A DNA stretch of 64,000 bases from Archilochus colubris (Eukaryota; Chordata; Aves; Apodiformes; Trochilidae). A program made the translations under genes and the position numbers. The stretch lies in the NCBI GenBank assembly GCA_023079485.1, contig CM041086.1, forward strand, positions 11,726,401-11,790,400, written 5' to 3'. The notes under the pieces are model-generated. The model was not told where the DNA came from, did no database searches, and worked only from the letters and a program-made list of their open reading frames with translations. Below, piece after piece: positions 11,310 through 23,110 of the stretch; the first letter of the stretch is position 1, and the number at the start of each line of letters is the position of its first letter.

Positions 11310-11972
11310 ACTGAGCCAAGCTGCAGTTCTTTGTACATGCTTCCAGAGTGCCCTGTCTGTAACTAACCCTTCACTACACCAGAGAGGTGTGTACAGGATG
11401 GCTTAGCTGGTGGAATATTTGTAAGATAGGGTATTTCACCCCTGGCTTGCTGCTCTTTCTAAAATACAGTAGGTAACCCAAAAATATCAGCTCTTTAATG
11501 TCCTTTTCTGTACATTTTGAAGTTGATATATTTTTTTGCAAGCTTTTTTTCACAAAATCGAGTTGATGTTCTAAGTCAGCTAGTAATATGTGGGTACATT
11601 CTAGCCAAAAGAAAGGCAAGAGTGTCATGGTTATATATTTTAAATTATGAAGTGATTTTTTTTAATTATAAGAACTGTTTGTGGTTGGAGATCACTGTTG
11701 TATTCAGTTCGGGTGATTGCTGTAGATAACTTCTTACACAGCCAAACTCCAGGGACATGCAGAGATGGACAGATTGGACCTGATGGAAAATATGCTTGTT
11801 AAAACAAATAAGTGGACTTCAGTCTGAGTTTCTAAAATACTCTGAGGTTTTCTAGTCTTTTAAAGTTAGGGTAATTGTACTGGAATTAATGGTTTAGTTA
11901 AAAAATAGGTTACCAAAAGCTGTTTTAATATAGTTGGGAACTTGTATAGTGTCATCACTTAAGTACAGGAGG

Positions 11973-11978
11973 AATAAA
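11973..11978 (+). promoter_or_regulatory. CHMP1B: polyadenylation signal AATAAA, proximal
   Basis: First canonical hexamer downstream of the CHMP1B stop codon, 664 bp after it. Confidence 0.6.
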
Positions 11979-13777
11979 CTGTATTTTTCAACTCCTTGTC
12001 ACTTCTGTTGAATGTTGTAGCTTGCTCATTGTTTAATGTCAAGTGCTGTAGCTTCCTCATTTTGCTTTCTTCTCAGTATCCTGAGGTGCTGCCAGTCATT
12101 CCACTCACCTCTCTTCTACCACCAGAACATCTAGTTCCTGCTAGCAGGGAACTCATGCTATCTATTTTTATTTGGGTTCAGACTGAGAAGCTTCCCATGA
12201 AGTAACTGAAGCTGCTTTTCTCTATTCCTCCTTACACTGCCTTTGCTTTTAATCCAGTCACCTTTTTATGCCTAAGTCCTGTGGTCATGTCCCACCCTTT
12301 GGTATTCTTCCATATATGATAAATCCAGGAGTGCTTTTCCTCAGATTCAGATCTTGACATTCCTCCTTCCTCAGTCAAGGTCCCAACCCCATCTTCTCAA
12401 ACCAGGGCACTCCTGTGGGTCCACTTTTCCTGCTCTGCAGGTGAGCTGTGGATGAGCAGCACAGACCAGCTCAGTCACAGGGGGTTTATCTTGGATTAAA
12501 ACCAGCTATCTCGTTTTGTAAGGTGTTATGTTGCTCTCTAATGTGATCTGTAATACTGGAGTCATAGGAGAAGCTTTGGTTTTAGTGTTCCCTTTATATT
12601 TCTGTGCAGTCAGAGAATCCACTGGCTGCTTTCAGGAGCTGCAAACTCTGGCTGCTGTTGTGAAGTGAAGAAATGGTTGCAGAAGTTTATAGCTGAGACC
12701 ATTTGTGATGTGTTGTGACAAGCAGGGATGTTACAAGTCCCTTTCTGACTTCTTAGGCTTGTTTTATCTTTGTATGGGTGAGGGAAGATGTGAAGCACAA
12801 GACTCTAGGAGTAGTTCTTAATTTGCTGGTGGTCAGGATCACATGGATTCTTTTCCCGTGTTGGGGAAATATTTGGAAAAAAAAAAGAAACAACAATTTG
12901 GCTTTTGTACTCCAGCAGGATTTTTTCAGTGGAAACATGCTAAAAATGATGAAACACTTCAGATCTTATTCAAACAGTATTTTTGAATGTTTTATTCAAA
13001 TCACTAGAAGGTTTAGCAGGCTGTTATCTTCTGAAATATTCATGGCTACTGTAAAAATAAGATATGAAAAATAAGATAGACAAAACAACCTGAAATGTTG
13101 TGGAATCCTGTCTTTCTCACTGGCAATCTAAACTAAAACAATTTGTTTTAAATGTTTTTTTTTTCTCGGTTGTTGACATTTATTTGCAATGCACTTTTCT
13201 TATAAACATCTTCAGTGTTCCTCCTCTAAATAGGAGAAATTGGAAGGTGTTTCAAACCACGTGTTTGCATCTGTAGTCTTGGTACAGTCCTTTCCAGTTA
13301 TTAAAAAAACACCTTGGGAGGGGGACTATTCACTGCTTTCCCCCCCCCTCCTTTTGGCTCCTTCTGACCAACATAACAAAACCATAATGGTAAATCTATG
13401 CAACCAGGTTACCCGTGGTAACTGCTTCTGTGTGTGCCTTTGCCTTGCTGAGCTTTTATTTTTTTTTGAGATTTAGTTCCTTTGTAACTTTAGTTCCATT
13501 TTTACTCGGTGGTTGCTTGTTGATGGAGCTGTACCATGAACTGCTGTGCTTTTTGGTGCTCCAGTTAGCTCCCCTGGCTCATTTTGATGTTGAAGATCAT
13601 GCTGCTTTTAGGCTGTTCCTGGCCAGTCTTACAACTGTTTGAGGGGGCAGACAGCAATTCTGAGAGCCTGTATATTGAATTTTTGGTGGTTTTTGCTTTG
13701 CTGTGAGCCTTGGTCTTCTGGAGGCATTTAAACCAGAGGGAGATGAGACAGATCAGGTTGCTACAAAGTAAATGTTA

Positions 13778-13783
13778 AATAAA
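13778..13783 (+). promoter_or_regulatory. CHMP1B: polyadenylation signal AATAAA, middle
   Basis: Second canonical hexamer in the presumed 3' UTR. Use is uncertain. Confidence 0.4.
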
Positions 13784-14852
13784 CTTCCATATTGGCAGGG
13801 CACAGCCTGGTTTGTAGTTTTGATCTTATCCCAGGCTTGTTAACTCCACTACCAGAATAAGTTTCAGTGTTGGTTTTTTTGTTTTTTTTTTTGTTTTTGT
13901 TTTTTTTTAAAGGGTTTAACAAGGAAACGTAGAGATTTGAGATAATTAAATTTACCTCTGCAGGACTGTGATGCAAAGAGCTAGGCAGGCTGAGCTGACC
14001 TAGGGGGGAAATAAGTGTCAAAACCCTGCTGATTTGGACAAGAATTGCTACGTGTCTCAGCGGAGCCAGAAATGTTGCTGCCTGCTTCTGCCCTCTCCTG
14101 GGGAAAACCGTTTCGTTTCTTATTAGAAGCACCGGTGGCTGAGAGCTGGCGTGCAGAAAGTTTTAACAGTTACATTTTAAATGTGTATCTTTTTCTCGAG
14201 TGTTTTGGAAGGGCTCAAAACTGGAAGCTCCTCTTAGAGCAATATTTGGGCTTCCTCCATTCAAGCTCTACTCAAAACGTTTCCTCTTTTCTGAACAGCT
14301 CTGGCTCCTCACTCCTGCATTGATGGTGTTTCTTGTAAGTTGGTTGTATGTGTTTATAGAAATTATTTTCATGTGTAAGAAACTGTATGTGCTCTTGTGT
14401 AACTATTGCCAGATATTATATCAGTATTTATGCTCATGGGCAGACACATCTAAAATGAAAACATTGCTTGAAATGTTGCAAGATGGGTTTGCTCCACTGT
14501 TTTTTTTTCCCCTGGGTTACTGAAACTGCTGATGTGTGGCCATGAGTTTTCATTGTTTGAATTCCAAAACTGAAAGCCATGAAGAGCTTCAGATGAAAGG
14601 AGAGGGAAGGAAGAACCAAGAACTTCGACTTCTGTGGTGGCAATGGGATAAAATGATCAAGTTGCCTTTGTGGAGATCCTCAGAGCCAAAAAATAGTGAA
14701 ATTTTTGTTAAATAAGCAACTGTGTACAGAAATAAGTTCTGAAGCTGGTGGTCTGTATAAAGAAGAGAATAACTTTTTTAGCTCTGATAGAGTTTGTTTT
14801 GAAAACTGCTTTACTTGTACGGGACAATTTGTAAATGTAACTGCAAGTGGTA

Positions 14853-14858
14853 AATAAA
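14853..14858 (+). promoter_or_regulatory. CHMP1B: polyadenylation signal AATAAA, distal
   Basis: Third canonical hexamer, followed within about 25 bases by a T/G-rich element. The unique sequence character changes little until here. Confidence 0.5.
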
Positions 14859-14880
14859 ATTGTACAGACAACTTCTTTCA

Positions 14881-17800
14881 GTTGTGTTCACCAGGTTCTC
14901 AGGAGGTGCATACACAAGCAGATGTCCTCAGGATTTTCCTGTCAGAAGGCAGTCAGGAAATTAAATCTTTATGGAGATAAGAAAGCAAAGTGAGTACTAG
15001 GGAGGAAGGTTGGGACAACAGTTTAGGGAGTAATTAAGATGAGTATAATATAAAATACAGTCTATTCATGAGTGTGTGACTTTTAGCAAATCCTTAGTCT
15101 GATAGAAAGTGTATCCTTTGTGATTAAGCATCTGAGAGGGTTTTGTGTCTTATATATAACAAGTGGAAAACTGGCAGGAGAAGGGGTGGTTTTGAATTTG
15201 TCCTTCCCTGAGCTGACAAACTTCCAATTTTGTTTTTCCCTCCCATCGTTGTTTGGAACCAGCAGAGGGAGCCTCAGGCTTTGCTTTTCCTTTGGTCCTA
15301 CGTAAATTATTATTTTTTAAAATTCTTAAAACAAAGAGGACCCCCACAGAACCCTCAGTAACCTACACTAGAAGTGCTTCAGACGTTTCTTTAGGCATTA
15401 ATTTGGGACTTGGAGATGTACTGTGAGGAGTGGGAGAGTGATAACTTTGGTTTAAATTCTAGTTCAGTTCTCTTGAGTTTCTTTAGGTGTTGGGTCATTC
15501 TTTTTTTCATCCTGTGATGAGGGGGAAAAACACACTGAGAGCTGATGGAGAATGTGTTGTAATAGAAATTTCCCTTTTCTTACTAGAGGTGTTGCCACCT
15601 TGAGGTTTGATTTGCTGAAGTATTTGCTTTGGTTTCTCTCTGCCATGTAGCATTTTTTGCCTTTAGCATGAGCACTCATCTCTTGCAGAGGGCTGGTTTG
15701 AACTAAGGGCAGCACACTACTCCTGCTTCCTTTTTTTTGTGTGTGTGTGTCAAACAATATTTTTTTTTCAATGAAAGCCCAGGAAGGGTCAGTGGCCTTG
15801 CTTGTATCAGATGCAGCTCTCTTCCTTCCCATCCAAATAAAGGGAAAGGCTGACACCAGCAATCTGCAGCTCATTCCAAGTGCCAGGGGAGCCTTTTTCA
15901 CTTGGGGGAAGATGTGGTGAACAAGGCTTGAAGGCTTTCCCTCCACCTTTCCTGCTCTGTATTAAGAAATCCACGCTGGATCAGCCACCATGCACACTTC
16001 ACCAGAGAAAATCAATGGGCTGGAGGATCCCAGCTCTTTGGGAAGCTTTCCAGTGCTTTCCAGTGGGGCCACTTGCCATGAGAAGTAGCCAGAACTGAAC
16101 CACAGCATCTTGCAGCTGACAGACTGCTTCCCAGCAGGGGATTTCAGAAGCCAGAAGTGCTTAAATATCACACATTTCTACTCTACAAGATGGTTTCCTG
16201 GTGCTGTGACCTCTGCCTGTTGCTCAGGGTTATTCTAAATTTTTTAGTTCTGAGTGAAACAATTTTTTTTTTTTTTGCAGAAGTCTGAAGCAATAGCTGC
16301 TCCATACCACTATCCAATGCATGGATCTGCCATGATACTAATCAGCTTAATTTAATTTCCCTGCTATCTGATTCCTAATTCTTCATTACAATCAGTTTCT
16401 GTCAAAATGAGCTGTCGGGGATAAGAAAACATTTCAAAACTTCACTTAAAGACACCCAATACGTGCTATTTATTTTTTTAGCTCTTTTTTTCTGAGCTTC
16501 CTTTCACATAATCCCAGAGTCTCTGTAGAAGATACTTCACTTTGTTCTTATCATGATCAGGACTTTGTTCCTTGTCTCTTCCCACAAAACAGGTTAATAT
16601 TGGAACCATTAGGCTCTCTTCCTGGGGCTGGAGATTTTCAGTTTCCAGGGACCAGAATGAAGCCCCAATCCCTGCAGGAGGAGCAGGCAGTCCCATTCAG
16701 GGTGTTGTAAATTAGTTCCAGTCTCCAAGAGACTGCTGTGACTAATGGATGTGACCTGGAAGTGGATAAAGTCCCTAACAGTAAGATCAACTTTTCCTCT
16801 AGTAATTTGACAAATAGAACGTTTTTCTTTTCTTTTTTTTTCTTTTTTTTTTGAAGTCCTGTGTAGGCTACATTCCCCATTTGTTCTTTCCTGATGGGCA
16901 TCGTTTCCGTGCTGAAGTGATAATGATTTTCCAGATTTCTGCTGATTTCTATAGCAGGTGTCTTAATTTGTTAATGCCAGAGGAAGAGAGAGATTCAACA
17001 GCAGCAACCCCCCCCCCCCCCCAAAAAAAAAACCCTATTCTTGGCAGCAACCTTTTATCAAAATCATTGCTTAACCAGTTACGTTGCTGTAAGTATTTGA
17101 CCACCACTTAAAAACTCGAGATCTCTATAGAAAATGTGGACTTCTAACAACCTCTTCTGCAGAGATAATCCTGTTCTATAAATTCTATTTATAAAGACAG
17201 AAGAAGTATCACTGTACAGTAATGTTAACTTATTAAATGTAACGATGGCACTGCTTTTCCTCCAGATATGTTAAAAATACACTGGGCAGCAAAGGTTAAT
17301 ACTTCCCAAAGCCCCAGCTTGTCTTGTTTAAAGAGGCAAATCCAGAATGTCCCAGGCTCTCTTTCAAACACAGAGCTTTGGCTGAAGTTTTACAGCTTCA
17401 ATTAACCTGTGGTTAGGCTATTAAACAGACCGGGTATTCCCAAGCTCTTCATAAAGGTTTATGGTGATGTTTAGGGAAATCTGGATGTTTTCTCAGGATC
17501 CTATTTACCAAACCCCATGGGTATTCCTCCTCCTGCTTCTAAAAGACGAGCAGGAAGGCCAGTGCTTTGTGGAGTGGCTACATCTCATTTATTTTCTGCA
17601 GCCACATGGAAATCAGGAAACCTTGGGGCATGTGTGGGGTTGGACTCTGCAGGGAAGGTTGATGGAAAGGGACCTGTGGGATGGGAGCTGTTGGGAATCC
17701 TGCACCAGTGCCCAATTTTTGTTGTAAGAACAATCTCAAGTGGGTTCTGTAAGTAAATACATGCCAGGTTCTGGACAGGCAGTGATGTGGGGAGCTTCTT

Positions 17801-20800
17801 GGTGCACATCTACTTCCAACCCTTTCCAAACCTGCATCCCATTCCTCTTCTTGCAGCACAGGGACCAACAAGTCCATTGGGCTCCAAAATAATCTCTCCA
17901 AAAATATACCCCCCCCCCAGCAGTGAGTCAGGAGAGTCCCATCTCCTATTTATTTGTGCTCCAGTGGGATGTGAACCTTGGTCTTCAAGGGTGAAAGGTT
18001 GAGGGATGTATCTCTTGTTTACCTGTGCTTTTCAGATGATGTTTTCCTTTAATCTATTAAGCAGACACAGCATTTTGTCCCCTGCCTTACCACGGGATCA
18101 CTAATGATGTGTTTAATTACTACCAAATCCCAGAGGAGCAACTGATGCCAGCAGACAAGAAGACCCAAAGCCAGGCTTGTCAGCTGGAGAAATTCATCCA
18201 AGCTTCCCATGCTCCAGGGTTTAACAGGAATATCTTTCCATGGGAGCTCTGCAATTCCAACTGGTTTGTACCCAGCAGAAGGATGGAGTTGTATCTGTGG
18301 CTTCCCTGTGAACTTTGATGGCTGAGAGGAGTCTGGGTATTTACAAGTAGGAATGAGGAGGTCCCAAATCATCACTAAATTTCAAAATCCAAATTTTATT
18401 ATTTTGAAAGGTAAGAAGAAAAAATCCAAACCAACCAGCTCTACGGATGCAGGAATTAATTAAACCACTGCTGCCTTTCAGCACTGTTGTGGCTTTTCTC
18501 TTTGCTGAAGCTATTAGGTTTAGACGTTTGCATGTCACTGCATCCCCAAGAAGGCATTTGGACTTAATTTTTAGCCCTGCTGCAAAACTCTTGTATCCAT
18601 TAATCAAGCAAGGTATGTGGCTGGAGGGGCTGGTGCACAGACACAATAGGCTGGAGAAGACACAGCAACACAGCTGCTAAACATATTGACCATCCCCTGG
18701 CTGGTCACACTCGGGGAGTTTTAATTGAATTACCTTTGACAGTGAACAGCAAACCTGGTGGGTGATCTACTAAATTTAACTGATGAATGGGCTCCCTAAA
18801 ATCAATTAACATCCAGGGCTGGGAGCATGAACACATCCTGCAGCTCCACGGGGACCAGAGCAAGCTCAGAATGACAGCAGCAAATGTGAGACAAAGTGAA
18901 AGCATTCAGCTCCTGCTGCTCCTGACCTCTGCTACCCACATGAAAGAAAAACAGGAGGCTAACAGGAGCTGAAAGAATCTGACAGTAAATCACCCGAGCT
19001 CGTTTCTGCAGAACTGATACAGGATGCTTGGGATCTGCTTGATTAATGCTGGGCAGTATATTAAAGGCAAGCCAGAGCAGGGCAAGAAGGGGACTGCTGA
19101 GGACCAGCTCTGCCCCGAGCCCTCAGCACCACCCCCGAGCTGCTTCCCTCTTCTTCTCGCAGGTTCAAACGGGTGGGTAGTCAAGAGGTGTTAAATACCT
19201 GCTTTTCCTTTTGCCTGGGGTCTTGTCCATAGCCCCAGCCAAGCCCTGGGTGCTTTGTTGTTATCTGAATAATCACCCGATGGCAAACTGCAGGCTGGAG
19301 GTTCCTCTGACCTTTGCCTGGTCGCAACCCGACTCCGTGCCCCGTCCAGCTGGAGCATGTAATGAGGTACAGATGCCAGGGGTAGGACAGCCACACAAAG
19401 GTTTGGGGGACTTTTCAGGTTGTTGTGACAAACTGGTGAAGGCAGAAAACTCAGGGTTGGGGTGGTAATCCTAAGGGTTGGAGGTGGTGTGGGAGAGGGG
19501 AGGAAAAGGAGCCAAGGGTATGTTAGTCCTTTCACCCTGTTCTGTTGGAGAAGGGCTTCCTCAGGAGTAACTCTGGGCTAAGGTTTGATTTATTTGGTCT
19601 GGAGATTGGTTTAAGTGAAGGCTGTGTTTGGACTATGCCACATGTGAATTTTTATATGTATTTCTTATTGCTAAAATGAAACTGGACTGAGTTCAATGAC
19701 TCCCATAATGAAATCTGTCCAACAGCCTTTGAAGGCACTGCCCTGGGAGGCTGCCTTTCAAAAGCTTCAGTTCTCTGAAGGTTCCTCCCCTGTACCCACC
19801 CTCCCAGGTCCATGCCCTGGATCCCACCTTAAGTTGGGCACAGTGGGGCTTTGCTCTCCTTAAGTCTCAGACAGGGAGATGAGAGGAGATGGAGATGCTG
19901 CTCAGATGCAGATCCTGGAGGAAGGCCAGGTTGACTCCAAGTTTCAAGACTGCTTTACAAATGGGACTTTTCTTCTCCTGTAGAACACACACACACACAA
20001 AAAGGAGGATGAGACCCAGCATAAGCCAACACTCGGGTCTGAAGTTCTCCATAAATTATCTTGTGCATGTCACAAGCATATTTGTTAATTTAAATAATCT
20101 ATAAACAAGTGGCTGCTGCCCACACAGAGCTGCCCACCAGTTTGTAGCCCCTCCAAGGAGCTGCTTCCAGACAAATCTGAGGGTAACACAGCTCTGAGAT
20201 CAATCTGGATCAATCCCCTCTGTGGGATTTCATCAGTTGTCAAACAGGATCCACCTTGATTTGGAAACCCAAAAACAAGGAAAAGACAACAGCTAAAAAC
20301 CATCCCCCCCCCCCTTCCTGCACAAAGTGAGAAATGTGGCTTTAATTTGGACAACTAATTGCTTCCAGCTGAACCAGCCATTAAAAACAGTTGAAGAATT
20401 ACAATGTAAATAGATTAATGCAGACAAAGCAACATGTGGGCTGGGCCCTGCCTTCTCCTTACCTACAAAATATTTGGGCAGTGACACGCTGTTGGTCTAA
20501 GCCACTTGTTAGGTTCTCAGCTAATCAGCTAAAATTAAATAAACAGGACTGATAAAAATGACTCTTGTGCTTGAAAACTGATGCACCAACTGAGTTCACT
20601 CCGGGAGATAATTACAGATGATTTAGTAACAAAGAGAGAAGTCCTACAGTGCAGGGAAGGGGCACTTTGTGTGCCTTTCTCTTGGAGGGATAAACCAAGG
20701 CTGCAGGAAGGGCTGAGGGTGAGCAGAAACCCCCAAATGAGCCTTTCTACCTTTTGTAGAGGTAGAAATTCTCAAAAAAGTCCAGAAAATCAGTATTTGC

Positions 20801-22399
20801 TGTTGGAAGAGCACAAACCTGGATTGTACCTCCAGCATCCCCCTCTGCCCACCCAAGGCATCAATCTCTTTGTTCAGATTTGGTTTTTTAGATGCAAAGC
20901 ATGGCACAGAAGTGCTCACAGGTGAAGTGTGGGAGTGGTAGGTGTGATATCTTTCTAAATAACCATGTTAATTTAAATAGCAGACTCAGATTCTCATCAG
21001 AAAGAGAGCAGATTAAGACTCGTTTTTTAAGGCAAAAAGCATGCTTCAAGTGGGCTTTTTAAAATCTTCATTCTTAAAGCCATTTAACAGTAGAATGCTA
21101 ATATTGACTGGAAGCCTAAGAAAGGGAGTGCTTTCTAAAATGGAGACTAAATTATCTGCTGGCCTAGGAGCCTCATGTGCATGAGAGGAAGATGCATCCA
21201 TTGCCTGCTGTTGGTTTTGCTGCTGTCATTTCAAAATGCTACAATCAGCAGAGATGTCACCAGGCCCACAGCACCTGTCCTGAGCCCAGCAGGCATCCAA
21301 CAAGTCTCCTGTCCCGTTTTCCTCTGCTAAATGGAATGTTTTGCTGCAAAGAGCTGTATTCCTAACCTGACTCCTCTGCAGGACACAGTAAGGAACTTTT
21401 TTTTTTTTCCCACATATTTTCTTTAGCAGTCTCATAACCTTCAGTATCTCACCCAAACACGTGTTCAAGGGGAGATTAGCCCCTGTGAAATGAAAATCGC
21501 TCGGGGTGCAGAGGGGGAAGTGGGATATTATTCTTCATCCTGAATTGAAATATTAGAAGCTGACTCCTGAATTATCCTCTGGGGTTCCCGAGCTGTAATT
21601 GAGATTGAAATTGGTCCTCTATTTTTTGGACAGCCTGTAAAGCTCTCAGTCTTATTCCCATTTGTGCCAGTGGAAATCCCCATCCATCAGCTCAAATTCT
21701 GCTCTGCTCGCACCTTGGGGGTGAAGGTGCCTCCCGGGTTCCTTCCGCCCCAAAATCATCATAAATTGGCCAAATTGGAGCTGGCTGCCTTTCCTTGACA
21801 GGGAGAGGAGTGGAAAGGTGATTGACAGGAGGGGTCAGGGTGGGGGAAGGATTTGCTGGACCCTGTCAGATCCTGGGGAGCTGCTGTCAGCCCCTGCTGC
21901 AGGTCGCTTCTTTCCCTCGCTGGTGAGATTTGGAGGGTGCTAATTAAGCTCTGCTTTGCTTAGAACAGCCTGGAAATAAAAACCCACCAAAACCCAGCCC
22001 CAAATATCACTGTACTCCTTTAAATCTAAGCTTGTGTTCTGCGGGTGCTATCTCCAAGGGCTTGGGTTTCCATGGAGAACTGCAAGGAAAAGACAGGGCA
22101 GGTGCTTTGCAACCTGCAGAAGGGGCACCATGAAGTTGATGAAGCTCCATTGGTGCAAACAAGCTCAAAGTTGATTGGGTTGAGATGATGAAATATGAGG
22201 TCTTTTTTTTAAAAAAAAGAAAAAAAAAGCAAAGTGGTGAAAAAATACCAAAGGCATGACTGGAGGTTTAATGTGCAGCTTGTAAACACGCTGCGGGGAC
22301 AAGCCAAGGGGAAGCAAACAAGCCCCCAAATATATTTATCTCCAAATGTCCTGTGAAGCCAAGGAATCCAGGGATATAAAACACAGGAATTGGGACAGG
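14881..22399. other. intergenic, CHMP1B to TBX22 (left part)
   Basis: About 7.5 kb without a supportable gene. It holds minor simple repeats: GT run near 15737-15750, C15 followed by A10 at 17008-17032, CA run near 19984-19998. AT-rich blocks at 18360-18620 and 20940-21170 could be old regulatory sequence. Open frames here are short and match no family I know. Confidence 0.5.
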
Positions 22400-22920
22400 C
22401 CACATGAAACAAAGCTCCACTTTCAGCAGCACCTGGGGATGGTGAGATGGAAGGAATTCCTCTTTAATGAAGATGCTGTTCTGCGGCGGAGCCTGTCGGC
22501 AGAGCAGCAATCTCCGCTTGCCTGGGAAAAGAGGGGATTAAGTTACCAACTGGCTGGGCTGAAGGAGAAAACCCTCCTGTTCACAAAAAAAGAATTCATC
22601 TGGTGTTATCTGGGAAATGTGTTGCACGCCACTGGCGGCGTAAACATTTCCAGTTCATTTTAATTTCATCTGGTAGGAGAATCATAAAGACAGCGGCGTT
22701 ATTGGTCGCAGCTGCGAGAATGTGGCAAATGGAACTTGAAGAATTATTCTGTCAAGGAGAGAGAGCCAGAGCTTATTGGGTTTTTCCCTTCCAGGCTTGC
22801 CAGCAGTTGAATGAGGGTGTTTTGTTTTTTTTTATTAAAAATATTGGTGTAATTAAAATCTATAGTCTTGAAAGCCTTTATAGGAACTGGAGTCGAACCA
22901 AAATCACACATTTGCATTCA
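22400..22920. promoter_or_regulatory. candidate conserved regulatory block
   Basis: A CpG-retaining island of unique sequence within CpG-poor DNA. Clusters occur at 22482-22520 and 22625-22715 (GCGGCGGAGCC, GGCGGCG, GCGGCG). A forkhead-type GTAAACA sits at 22640-22646, followed by AT-rich homeodomain-like sequence. It has no coding potential of note. The proposal rests only on composition; conservation was not tested. Confidence 0.28.
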
Positions 22921-22972
22921 GATGGGGTTGGGTTGTAACAATCTGACTCTGCCTTTGGTTTATAAACCAGAC

Positions 22973-22973
22973 A

Positions 22974-22997
<24 letters not shown>
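22973..22997. repeat. poly-A tract
   Basis: About 24 consecutive A residues, followed by an A-rich run and then the CR1 tail at 23055. Confidence 0.9.
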
Positions 22998-23004
<7 letters not shown>

Positions 23005-23054
23005 CAAGAAAAAAGGGTTTTTTAATTAATTTAGGGAGCTTGGAAACCTGGGGA

Positions 23055-23110
23055 GTTGGAGCCAATCTTTTGAGGTCCCTTCCAACCCCTAACATTCTGT
23101 GATTCTGTGA
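23055..23110 (+). mobile_element. CR1 LINE 3' tail fragment
   Basis: Contains GAGGTCCCTTCCAACCCC and the terminal repeat form ATTCTGTGATTCTGTGA, the 3' end of CR1 in + orientation. Only the last ~55 bases are recognisable. Confidence 0.8.

Larger units (their letters stand above)
11310..14880 (+). other. CHMP1B: CHMP1B 3' UTR (up to three alternative ends)
   Basis: Non-coding DNA after the stop with three AATAAA hexamers on the sense strand: 11973-11978, 13778-13783 and 14853-14858. The third is followed by ACTTCTTTCAGTTGTGTTCACC, a GU-rich context that suits cleavage. A short form of about 0.7 kb and long forms of about 2.5 and 3.6 kb are possible. No protein is recognised in it. Confidence 0.6.
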
